This document shows, one piece after another, positions 18,204 through 26,102 of a stretch of 64,000 bases of DNA. Source of the DNA: Nannocystis sp. (GTDB lineage Bacteria > Myxococcota_A > Polyangia > Nannocystales > Nannocystaceae). Below the pieces are notes generated by a model, which saw only the letters and a program-made list of their open reading frames with translations, searched no databases and was not told the origin of the DNA. Numbering within the stretch: position 1 is the first letter of the stretch; each line of letters begins with the position of its first letter. Location: contig JADJRG010000013.1 of assembly GCA_016712315.1 (NCBI GenBank), forward strand, positions 1,185,501 through 1,249,500, given 5' to 3'. Made by a program: the position numbers and the translations under genes.

Positions 18204-18950
18204 ATGATCCGCGCCGCCCTCGCCCTGCTCCTCACCCTCGCCGCCGCGCTCGCCGTCGGCTGCAAGCCTCGCCCCTGCGACACCTCCAAGCCGATCCCCC
18301 TGCAAGTCCTCGCCGCCCCCTCGGATCGTCTTAACACCGACGATCGTGGCGACTCATGGGCCCTCAACCTCCGCCTCTATGAGGTCAAGGCCGGCGCGGA
18401 GCTCGACGACCTCGAGTTTGAGCGGGTCTATGAGGAGCGCGACAAGCCCTTCGGCGAGGCCACCTTGCGGATGCGCGAGGCCGAGGTCTTCGCCGGCAAG
18501 CCCGAGCTGTGGCGCTACGAGATCGATCCTCAGGCCGCTCACTTCGTCACCGTCGGCCTCTACCGCGAGCCCAACGGCGACGGTTGGTATCAGGTCTACC
18601 CAGTCCCGAGCGACCACCACAAGCGCGTCTGCGCGGCCCAGCGCTGGCCCAAGCGCAGACGCAAGCCCGTCGCCGATCCCTGCGTCTACCTCGCCCTCGA
18701 CGACCAAGAGCTGCGCGGCGGCAGCTTCCCGCCCGCCGGCTTCGACCTGCGGCAGTTCCAGGCCCAGTGCGCCCCCGTCGCTGACCTTCAGAAGAAAAAG
18801 AAGAAGCGAAAGAAGCGCCAGCGCCGCAGCCTACCGCCCGCGCTGGACACCAACCCGCCGCCGCTACCCAGCACCAACGCCCCCAGCGCCCCCAGCGCCC
18901 CCAGCGTCGCTCGCCCCGCCGCGCCGCGCGGCCCCACCTTCCCTCGCTGA
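18204..18950 (+). CDS. tssJ: T6SS outer-membrane lipoprotein TssJ
   Basis: A 248-residue protein with a signal peptide and lipobox (ALAVGC). The mature domain follows TssJ: an early VLAAPSDRLNTDD strand, SWALNLRLYEVK (the PVxVRxYxL-type strand), FEATLRM-type loops (GEATLRMREAEVFAG) and VTVGLYREPNGDGWYQVYP. TssJ anchors the TssLM trans-envelope complex to the outer membrane. It is longer than usual: after about residue 195 there is a Lys/Arg run (KKKKKRKKRQRR) and an unstructured Pro/Ala/Ser tail of about 40 residues. Its place directly before tssK, L and M supports the call. Confidence 0.9.
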   Translation: MIRAALALLLTLAAALAVGCKPRPCDTSKPIPLQVLAAPSDRLNTDDRGDSWALNLRLYEVKAGAELDDLEFERVYEERDKPFGEATLRMREAEVFAGKPELWRYEIDPQAAHFVTVGLYREPNGDGWYQVYPVPSDHHKRVCAAQRWPKRRRKPVADPCVYLALDDQELRGGSFPPAGFDLRQFQAQCAPVADLQKKKKKRKKRQRRSLPPALDTNPPPLPSTNAPSAPSAPSVARPAAPRGPTFPR

Positions 18951-18976
18951 TCGACCAGCCAAGGAGACCACCGCCG

Positions 18977-20359
18977 ATGACACTCGCCCAAGCGACCCGC
19001 CCTCTCTGGAGCGAAGGCATGCTCGTGTGCCCGCAGCACATGCAGCAGCAGGACCTCTACCACGAGCAGCACCTCGACGCGCGCCTGCGCGCCCTCGATC
19101 GAGCGCCTTGGGGGGTCGTCTCGCTCGCCTTCGACGGCGTCGCGCTCAAGGCAGGGACCCTCCAGCTCGCCGCCTTTCGCGGCGTGCTCCCGGACGGCAC
19201 GCCGATCACCTTCGACGCCAATTCATCGCAGCGCCCGCCCAGCCGGCCGATCGCCGGCCACTTCACCGCCCAGGGCCAGTCGCTCGGCGTCTACCTCGCC
19301 CTGCCGCTCCTGCGCGAGGGCATCGCCAACTGCGCGCCGATCAACGCGGCGGACGACGCCGCGGGCGCCCACCGCTACCGGGGCGTCGTCCGCCGCGTCT
19401 TTGACCTCACCGCCGCGCGCAATGAGCGCGAGGTCCAGGTCAGCGAGCCCGCCCTCGTCCTCCTCTTTGAGGGCGAAGCGCGGCACGACCTCGCCGCCTT
19501 GAAGATCGGCGAGCTCATCCGCGACCTCGGCGGCGGCTTCGCCCTCAGCGACAGCTACATCCCCCCCTGCCTCGCCCTTGGGGCCGCGCCCAACCTCTGC
19601 GCCGAGCTCCAAGACGTGCTGAGCCGCGCCGTCACCAAGCGCCGCAAGCTCACCGAAGAGCGCCGCGCCCAGAGCCGCGCCAAGATCGACCTCACCACCC
19701 GCGAGCTCGACAAGTCCCTCTTCCTCCAGGCGCTCGACAGCAACCTCGCCTGGCTGCGGCACTGCTCGGACGAGCCTCGCACCGCGCCGCTCGCCGTCTA
19801 CCACGCGCTCGTCCAGCTCGCGGGCGCCCTCACCACCGTCTCGAGCGAGGGCGACCCCGAGGCGCTCCCTGCCTTCCGCTACGACGCGCTCGCCGAGACC
19901 TTCACGCCGCTCTTCGCGGAGCTGCGCCGCCTGCTCAGCCGCGACTTCGATCCCACCTTTATTGAGGTGCCCCTCCGCCCCTATCAGGGCAACTCGTGGG
20001 TCGGCGAGCTCCGCGACGAGCGCCTGCTCCACTGCACCACCTTTGTCATGGTCGCCGAGGTCGAAGGAGACCTCGTCGTCGCCTCCAACGAGATCCCCGA
20101 GATCACCAAGATCGCCTCATGGAGGCGGATCTCCGCGATCGTCCGCCTCAACTCGCTCGGCGTGCCGCTGCGCGCCAGCTTCCGCCCGCCCGCGGAGGTG
20201 CCGATCCAGCCGAAGCAGGTCTACTTCCTCATCGACACCGCCGATCCGCTGTGGGAGGAGCTGGTCGCTGAGCGCAAGATCGCGATCTTTATGCGCCCCC
20301 CGTACGACCCTCAGCGCGTCAAGGTGCGCCTGTTGGGGATCCCCAGCCGCGAGGGTTGA
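18977..20359 (+). CDS. tssK: T6SS baseplate protein TssK
   Basis: A 460-residue TssK. The N-terminal shell starts with PLWSEGMLVCPQHMQQQDLY, the family hallmark (WxEGMxxxPQHxQQ). Typical mid-protein strands include YRGVVRRVFDL and RRKLTEERR, and the C-terminal receptor-binding part includes FIEVPLRPYQGNSWVGEL. TssK joins the baseplate to the TssLM membrane complex. A ribosome-binding site AAGGAG lies before the start. Its usual partners TssE, TssF and TssG are not found in the window. Confidence 0.95.
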   Translation: MTLAQATRPLWSEGMLVCPQHMQQQDLYHEQHLDARLRALDRAPWGVVSLAFDGVALKAGTLQLAAFRGVLPDGTPITFDANSSQRPPSRPIAGHFTAQGQSLGVYLALPLLREGIANCAPINAADDAAGAHRYRGVVRRVFDLTAARNEREVQVSEPALVLLFEGEARHDLAALKIGELIRDLGGGFALSDSYIPPCLALGAAPNLCAELQDVLSRAVTKRRKLTEERRAQSRAKIDLTTRELDKSLFLQALDSNLAWLRHCSDEPRTAPLAVYHALVQLAGALTTVSSEGDPEALPAFRYDALAETFTPLFAELRRLLSRDFDPTFIEVPLRPYQGNSWVGELRDERLLHCTTFVMVAEVEGDLVVASNEIPEITKIASWRRISAIVRLNSLGVPLRASFRPPAEVPIQPKQVYFLIDTADPLWEELVAERKIAIFMRPPYDPQRVKVRLLGIPSREG

Positions 20360-20362
20360 TCG

Positions 20363-21073
20363 ATGGACCCTTCCCGGTGGATCCGCTCGCGCTGCGCCCC
20401 CGCGCTCACCCACATCATCCTCTTGCGCCGCGCCGTCGAGGCCGGCGGCGTCGACCCTCACGCGCTCCGCGCCCGCATCGAGGGCGCCATCGTCAACTCG
20501 ATCCAGTGGGATGAAGACGCGCGGACCGCCGGCTTCACGGCCGCCCACGTCCAGCGCGTACGCCTCGCCCTCATCGCCTCCGCCGACGAGATCACCCAGC
20601 GACGTGACTCGCGCTGCGACTACTCCGCCCCGCCGCCGCCCAACGAGCCGTCGCTGCTTCAACAGAAGTATTTCAAGGCGTGGAAGGCCGGCCACACCTT
20701 CTTCGAGGAGCTCGACGTGACCTTGAAGGAGCCGCGCCCGAGCGAGGTCGAGCGCGCGATCTTGGAGCTCTTCGCGCTCTGCCTCGCGCTCGGGATCCGC
20801 GGAAAATACGAGGCCCACGACATCAGCGGCTACGAGGCCATGCGCGCCCGCGTCGCCGACAAGCTGCGCCTGGAGCCGATCGTCGGCCCTCCCCTCGCGG
20901 CGGCGGTCCCCTGGCCTCACCCCGCGCCGCTCCGCCGCTGGCCGCTGTGGCTCGGCCTCAGCGCGCTGATCTTCAGCGGCGCCATGCTGCTCACCTACCG
21001 CCTCGAGCTCGGCCGCCACGCGAGCGGCCTGCGCGACTTCTTGCAGCAGATCCTCGATCGCACCCTCACCTGA
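20363..21073 (+). CDS. tssL: T6SS inner-membrane protein TssL (DotU family)
   Basis: A 236-residue protein with the DotU cytoplasmic domain (VRLALIASADEITQ, then SLLQQKYFKAWKAGHTFFEEL and ELFALCLALGIRGKYE) and a single C-terminal transmembrane helix at about 195-212 (LWLGLSALIFSGAMLLTYRL). TssL binds TssM and TssK. There is no C-terminal peptidoglycan-binding domain of the OmpA type, so cell-wall anchoring must be supplied by another protein. It starts 3 bp after tssK ends. Confidence 0.93.
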   Translation: MDPSRWIRSRCAPALTHIILLRRAVEAGGVDPHALRARIEGAIVNSIQWDEDARTAGFTAAHVQRVRLALIASADEITQRRDSRCDYSAPPPPNEPSLLQQKYFKAWKAGHTFFEELDVTLKEPRPSEVERAILELFALCLALGIRGKYEAHDISGYEAMRARVADKLRLEPIVGPPLAAAVPWPHPAPLRRWPLWLGLSALIFSGAMLLTYRLELGRHASGLRDFLQQILDRTLT

Positions 21074-21076
21074 ACC

Positions 21077-24000
21077 ATGGGCCCGCTCTACGTCATCCTC
21101 CTGCCGCTCGCCGCGATCATCGGCCTGGTCGTCACGGTCTCTTATTATCTCAAGCTCGACCCGATGATCGCCAAGGTCGCGCTCGGCGTCGGCGCCTTCG
21201 CGGCCCTCATCGTCACCATCGTCGCCTTGATCCGGCGGATCCGCGGGCCGAGCGCGGCCGCCGCCGCGAAGCCCGTAGACCCGGCGAAGCAGGCGCGTCG
21301 CCTCCTCCGCGGCCAGCGCCGCCGCGAGGACCGCGAGATGAAGCGCCGCCTGGGCATCATCCTCCCCGAGCTGCGCGCCGCCGACCGCGAGCTGCGCGCC
21401 CGCGGCCTCGCCGACCGCCCCTGGTGGATGGTCCTTGGGACAGCAGGTCACGGCAAGTCGCGCCTGCTCGCCGCGGCCCCCGGCGCCCGCGAGCTCGCCC
21501 CCGGCGCCGCCGACCAGCCGCGCTTCTTCAGCGCCAACGCCGGCGTCTTCTGCGAGCTGCCGAGTGACTACCCCGAGCGACCCGCCGCCGCCGCCGCGCT
21601 CCGGCGCCTGCTCCGCGCGCTGCGAGCCGCCCGCGTCGACCGGCCGCTCGCCGGCGTCCTGCTCATACGCAGCGCCGCTGCCGCCCCGGAGGCCGCCGCC
21701 GAGCGCGACGCCCTGCGCCGCTCGGTCGACGTGATCTGCCGCGAGCTCCGCGTGCGAGCGCCGCTCACCCTCATCCTCACCAAGCTCGACCAGATCCCCG
21801 GCTTCAACGACCTCTGCGGCGACCGCGAGCACATCGATCTCGGCCGCGCCTTTGGCGTCACGATCAGCCGCCGCGCGACCGCCGACACCATCGAAGCCGC
21901 CGCGCGCGCCCGCTTCATCGCCCAAGGCGGCCCCCTCGCCTGGCTCGACCGCCACTGTCACATCGCCGCCCTGCGCGCGCAGGCCGCGCCCGAGCGTCAG
22001 TCTCGCCTCTACAGCCTCTGGCAGCGCCTCCACGAGCTCAGCCGCGGCGCCGCGGCCTTCGCGGCGCACCTCGCCGCTGACCCGTCGTTCGGCGGCGATC
22101 CTCTGCCTGTACGCGCGATCTACTTCACCTGCGCTGAAGGACAGGCCGTTCACGGACCAGACCCCCTCTACGATCGCCTCGCCCGCGAGCTCGGCGGCGC
22201 CGCCCCGGCGCCCAGCGATCCCCCCGCCGCCGGCCCCCCCGTGGCCTTCATCGCCGCCCTCTTCGACACGGAGCTGCCGCGCGACGCCGTCTACAGCGAG
22301 CGCACCCCCGCGGCCCGTCGCCGCGCGGAAGGCCTCACCTTCGCCGCCGCGACCGCCGCCCTCGCGCTCGCTGCGCTCGCCGTCGTCGCCGCGACCCGCT
22401 CCGCCGCCGCCAACCGCGAGCTGCTCGTCCGCACCGCCGAGCACGCGGTCGCCGCGCTCAGCCCCGCTCGCCGAGACAAGGCCCAGCTCCGAGCTGCGGA
22501 CGAATTCGCGCCCCTCCATCAGCTCGTCGACCTCTGGCGCGCCGAGTCGCCGCCTCCAGGCCACGGCTGGGGCCTCTTCCGCAGCGACATCGTCGCGCCG
22601 GTCCTGCTCCGCAGCTACCGCGACGCCGTCTGCCGCGGCGTCCTTCGCCCGCTCGCCGAGCGCTCGCAGGAGCAGCTCCACCGCCTCACCCGCGACTACA
22701 GCGGCGGCGGCGTGCCGACCAAGCGCGAGCGGAGCGCCGGCCTCGATCACCTCCGCCTCTACCTGCTCCTCTCCCTCGAAGAGCCGTCGCCGACGGGGGA
22801 GCCGTCGCCGTGGGGAGATGTGTCTCAACAAACATGGCTCATCAGCCATCTTACGGCCACCTGGGCGCCCACCGGGGGTGATCGCGCCGCCGCGATCCTC
22901 CAGACCTACGCCGCCCTCGTCGAGCGAGACGACCCCGCCACCGACGCCACCGACGCCTGCCTGCGCAGCCGAGGCGCCCGCGCGCTCGCCCGCGACCTCG
23001 CGCTGGTCCAACGGGCCCGGGCCCTGCTCCGCCGCGAGCACAGCGAGCTCGCCACCGTCGAGCGCCTCATCAACGCCATCACCGACGCGCGCCCGGTCAC
23101 CCTGATCAACTTGACGACCTCCGCCCGGGTCCGCGGCCACGAGGCGCTCGAGGTCCCCGCCGCGTTCACCAAGGACGGGTGGCGCGAATTCTCGCGCCTC
23201 GCCGCCCAGGAGCTCGCCTCAGACGTCGACGATCAGCCGTGGGTCCTCGCTCGCGAGACCCAGCCCAAGACCAGCGAGCGCTGCGCGCGGCTCGCCCGGA
23301 TCTACATCGATCGCTACGAGTCCGCCTGGCGGCGCTTCTACGTGGACCTCCGCCTCGACAGCCCCAACAGCCTCCCCGAGGCGAGCGCGATCTACCGCGC
23401 CCTCCTCGAAGACAAGCCGCTCGCCAAGATCTTTAAGGAAATTCATTTTCACACCCAAGACCTGCCAGACATCACCTGCGCCCCGCCCCCCGCGCCGCCC
23501 CCCGAAGGGACCGAGCCCGCGACGCCCGAGCGCCTCCGCGACAACGCCCTCAAGCTCGCCGCCGCCTTCAAGCCCCTGGTCGACCTCGCGATCGCCCCCA
23601 AGGACCCGCCGCAGGGCGGCGCCGGCGAGGTCAAGCTCGGCATCGATCGTTACCACCAGCAGCTCGAGGGCCTCTACCAGCTCGTCGAGCAAGCGCACGA
23701 GAACAGCGCCCGCCTCGGCGAGCTGATGAGCGCCCTCGATGAGGCGATCCGCGAGACCCACGGCGTCCTCAAGCGGTCGAACCTCCGCGGCTGGGAGGGC
23801 GACACCAGCCGCTTGCTGCTGCCCCCGCTCGAGGGGCTGGCGCTGGTCCTCGACGGCGCGATCGGCGAGAGCCTCAACCGCGAGTGGTGCGAGCAGATCG
23901 TCCTGCCGCTGCGCCGCGACGCCGCCGCCCGCTACCCCTTCGATCGTGAGGCCCGCGAGCACGCCCAGCTCAGCGCCGTCCGCGACCTCTTCCACCCGCG

Positions 24001-24661
24001 AGACGGCGCGATCGCCCGCTTCCGCGACGAGAATCTGCGCAGCTTCGTGATCTTGAACGGCGACCGCGTCGAGGCCAAAGAGCTCGGCCTCGAGGCGCCC
24101 CGCCGCCTCGCCCCCGCGATCATCGACCTGCTCGCCCACGCCCATCAGCTCGGCCTCGCCCTCTTCCCCGAGGGAGGCGACGCCAGCGTCGACTTTCTTA
24201 TGGACATGACCTGCGACCGCAAGCTCAACAAGGTCGAGCTCGCGCTCGGCAAGGCGCTCCACAGCTACGACTGCTCGACCCACCGGAAAAAGGAGGTCCA
24301 CTGGCCCGCCGAGGGGGGGAGCGACGCCACGCTCACCCTACACAACACCACCGCCAAGACGGCCGTCATCTCCCGGACCCGTGAATTCGCGCTCTTCCAG
24401 CTCTTTGAGGGCGAAGGTGCGCCCAAGCTCGATCCCAACGGCAGCAGCGTCTTGCTGACCTTCACCCGCGACCTCTATGGCACCACCACCGTCCGCCTCT
24501 ACCCCACGCGCTCGCGCGGCGGCACGGTCTTCTACGGCTTCGGCGGCGATCGTTTCCTCGCCCCCTTCCTCGCCCCCTTCCGCGCCCCTGGCTTCGCCCG
24601 GCCGCCGAGCGCGCTCTTCGTCGACCGCCCCTTCGCCTGCGGCGCCGAGGATCCCCAATGA
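21077..24661 (+). CDS. tssM: T6SS inner-membrane protein TssM (IcmF family)
   Basis: An 1194-residue IcmF protein. Two N-terminal membrane helices (about 3-23 and 34-53) flank a short periplasmic loop. The cytoplasmic NTPase domain has an intact Walker A loop, GTAGHGKSRLL, at about 121-131 and the base-recognition ILTKLDQIPGF. A third helix is at about 422-440 (LTFAAATAALALAALAVVAA). The large periplasmic part ends with a beta-rich domain (VLLTFTRDLYGTTTVRLYP) that contacts TssJ. The stop overlaps the start of the next gene by four bases (ATGA), showing translational coupling. Confidence 0.95.
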   Translation: MGPLYVILLPLAAIIGLVVTVSYYLKLDPMIAKVALGVGAFAALIVTIVALIRRIRGPSAAAAAKPVDPAKQARRLLRGQRRREDREMKRRLGIILPELRAADRELRARGLADRPWWMVLGTAGHGKSRLLAAAPGARELAPGAADQPRFFSANAGVFCELPSDYPERPAAAAALRRLLRALRAARVDRPLAGVLLIRSAAAAPEAAAERDALRRSVDVICRELRVRAPLTLILTKLDQIPGFNDLCGDREHIDLGRAFGVTISRRATADTIEAAARARFIAQGGPLAWLDRHCHIAALRAQAAPERQSRLYSLWQRLHELSRGAAAFAAHLAADPSFGGDPLPVRAIYFTCAEGQAVHGPDPLYDRLARELGGAAPAPSDPPAAGPPVAFIAALFDTELPRDAVYSERTPAARRRAEGLTFAAATAALALAALAVVAATRSAAANRELLVRTAEHAVAALSPARRDKAQLRAADEFAPLHQLVDLWRAESPPPGHGWGLFRSDIVAPVLLRSYRDAVCRGVLRPLAERSQEQLHRLTRDYSGGGVPTKRERSAGLDHLRLYLLLSLEEPSPTGEPSPWGDVSQQTWLISHLTATWAPTGGDRAAAILQTYAALVERDDPATDATDACLRSRGARALARDLALVQRARALLRREHSELATVERLINAITDARPVTLINLTTSARVRGHEALEVPAAFTKDGWREFSRLAAQELASDVDDQPWVLARETQPKTSERCARLARIYIDRYESAWRRFYVDLRLDSPNSLPEASAIYRALLEDKPLAKIFKEIHFHTQDLPDITCAPPPAPPPEGTEPATPERLRDNALKLAAAFKPLVDLAIAPKDPPQGGAGEVKLGIDRYHQQLEGLYQLVEQAHENSARLGELMSALDEAIRETHGVLKRSNLRGWEGDTSRLLLPPLEGLALVLDGAIGESLNREWCEQIVLPLRRDAAARYPFDREAREHAQLSAVRDLFHPRDGAIARFRDENLRSFVILNGDRVEAKELGLEAPRRLAPAIIDLLAHAHQLGLALFPEGGDASVDFLMDMTCDRKLNKVELALGKALHSYDCSTHRKKEVHWPAEGGSDATLTLHNTTAKTAVISRTREFALFQLFEGEGAPKLDPNGSSVLLTFTRDLYGTTTVRLYPTRSRGGTVFYGFGGDRFLAPFLAPFRAPGFARPPSALFVDRPFACGAEDPQ

Positions 24662-26091
24662 GCCTCGTCGAAGAGCTCGTGGCGCAGCTCCGCCGCGGAG
24701 CCCCCGCGCCCTCGCCCGCCGCGCTGCGCCGCGCCCTCGCCCTGCTCCTGCGCGGCGGCGCGAGGGCCGCCCCCGAGGCCCACGATCACGCCCTGCTCGA
24801 CCTCCTGATCGCCGACTGCGACCGCCGCCTCGGCGCCCAGCTCGACGCGATCCTCCACCACCCCCAAGTGCGCGCGCTCGAGGCCAACTGGCGCGCCCTC
24901 GCGCGGCTCATCGACCGCGTCGACTTCGACGAGTCGATCCTCATCGAGCTCCTCTCCTGCACCAAGCAGGAGCTCTACGACGACTTCTCCGCCGCCCCGG
25001 AGATCCCGCGCGCCGGCCTCTACCAGCGCGTCTACGCCCAAGCGTTCGGCGTCTACGGCGGACGCCCCTACGGGATCCTCTGCGCCGCCTACGACTTCGG
25101 CCCTGGCGCCGAAGATCTCGGCCTGCTCCGCTACTGCGCCGCCGTCGCCGCGATCGCCCACGCCCCGCTGCTCGCCGACGCCAGCCCGGCGCTGCTCGGC
25201 CTCGACAGCTTCGCCGCCCTGCCGCGCCTCTCGGACCCCGCCGCCGCCCTCGCGGGCCCGCGCATGCGCCTCTGGCAGGCCCTCCGCGACGCCGAGGACG
25301 CCCGCTACGTCGGCCTCTGCCTCCCTCGTGTCCTCCTCCGCGAGCCCTACGACGTCGACGCCGACCCCTCCATGCCGCTACGCTACCGCGAGCACGCACC
25401 TGGACATCAGGACATGCTCTGGGGACCAGCCGCGATGGAGATGGTCGCGATCGCCGCCGCCTCCTTCGCGCGCCACCGCTGGTGCGTCTACGTGCTCGGC
25501 TCGCGCGCCGCCGCCGTCGCCAGCCAGCTCCGCGCCGACCCGCCCACCTTACGCGGCCTCTGGCGGCGCCTCCCGCTCGAGGCGCAGATGACCAACAGGA
25601 TCGAGCGAGCGCTCGCCGACGAGGGCCTGATCCCGCTGGTCTTTGAGCGCAGCACCGGCCGCGCCTGCGCGCTCTCGGCCCCCTCCGTGCGGCGGCCGCG
25701 CCGCCTCTTCGAGGCTGAAGGCGACGCCGCCGCCGTCAGCGAGCGCCTCGGCGCCCAGCTCCCCTACGTCTTCTTGATCTGTCGCCTCGCCCACTACCTC
25801 AAGTGTGTCCAGCGCGAGCGCGTCGGCTCCTGGCTCGATCGCAGCGCCCTCGAGCGCGAGCTCGATCTCTGGCTGCGCGGCTACGTCTCGGATCAAGACG
25901 ACGCCCAATGGGAGGTGCGCGCCCGTCGCCCGTTCCGCCGCGCCGCCGTCCGCGTCGAGGTCGTCGAGGGCCAAGCCGGGTGGTACCGCTGCCACCTCGA
26001 GCTCCAACCCCACCTCACCCACAACAGCGCCGCCTTCACCCTCTCCCTCGTCGGCCGCCTCGATCGGCCGAACAGCGAGTCCCGCGGCTAG
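24658..26091 (+). CDS. TssC paralogue (second large sheath-type subunit)
   Basis: A 477-residue full-length relative of TssC. It keeps the family's conserved blocks: FGVYGGRPYGILCAAYDFGPGAEDL (shown in part as GGRPYGILCAAYDFG), RYVGLCLPRVLLREPY, MLWGPAAMEMVAIAAASF, LPYVFLICRLAHYLKCVQRE and the C-terminal VEGQAGWYRCHLELQPHL. The canonical tssB/tssC pair lies at 33.2-35.2 kb, so this copy has no adjacent TssB. Paired TssC-like proteins (ImpC/ImpD type) are known in some T6SS clusters. It is coupled to tssM and followed by tssA. A role in baseplate or cap assembly, or in an alternative sheath, is possible. Confidence 0.88.
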   Translation: MSLVEELVAQLRRGAPAPSPAALRRALALLLRGGARAAPEAHDHALLDLLIADCDRRLGAQLDAILHHPQVRALEANWRALARLIDRVDFDESILIELLSCTKQELYDDFSAAPEIPRAGLYQRVYAQAFGVYGGRPYGILCAAYDFGPGAEDLGLLRYCAAVAAIAHAPLLADASPALLGLDSFAALPRLSDPAAALAGPRMRLWQALRDAEDARYVGLCLPRVLLREPYDVDADPSMPLRYREHAPGHQDMLWGPAAMEMVAIAAASFARHRWCVYVLGSRAAAVASQLRADPPTLRGLWRRLPLEAQMTNRIERALADEGLIPLVFERSTGRACALSAPSVRRPRRLFEAEGDAAAVSERLGAQLPYVFLICRLAHYLKCVQRERVGSWLDRSALERELDLWLRGYVSDQDDAQWEVRARRPFRRAAVRVEVVEGQAGWYRCHLELQPHLTHNSAAFTLSLVGRLDRPNSESRG

Positions 26092-26102
26092 GAGCCAGCC
26101 CC

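Noticed and set aside
20117..23140. 1007-codon open frame on the minus strand
   Set aside because: It is antisense to tssK, tssL and tssM, which have clear family motifs; the translation is low-complexity Gly/Ala/Glu/Arg typical of GC-rich antisense frames.
25803..26102. 100-codon N-terminal extension of TssA
   Set aside because: It lies within the TssC paralogue gene and is Arg-rich shadow sequence; ATG 26103 begins the family-like protein.
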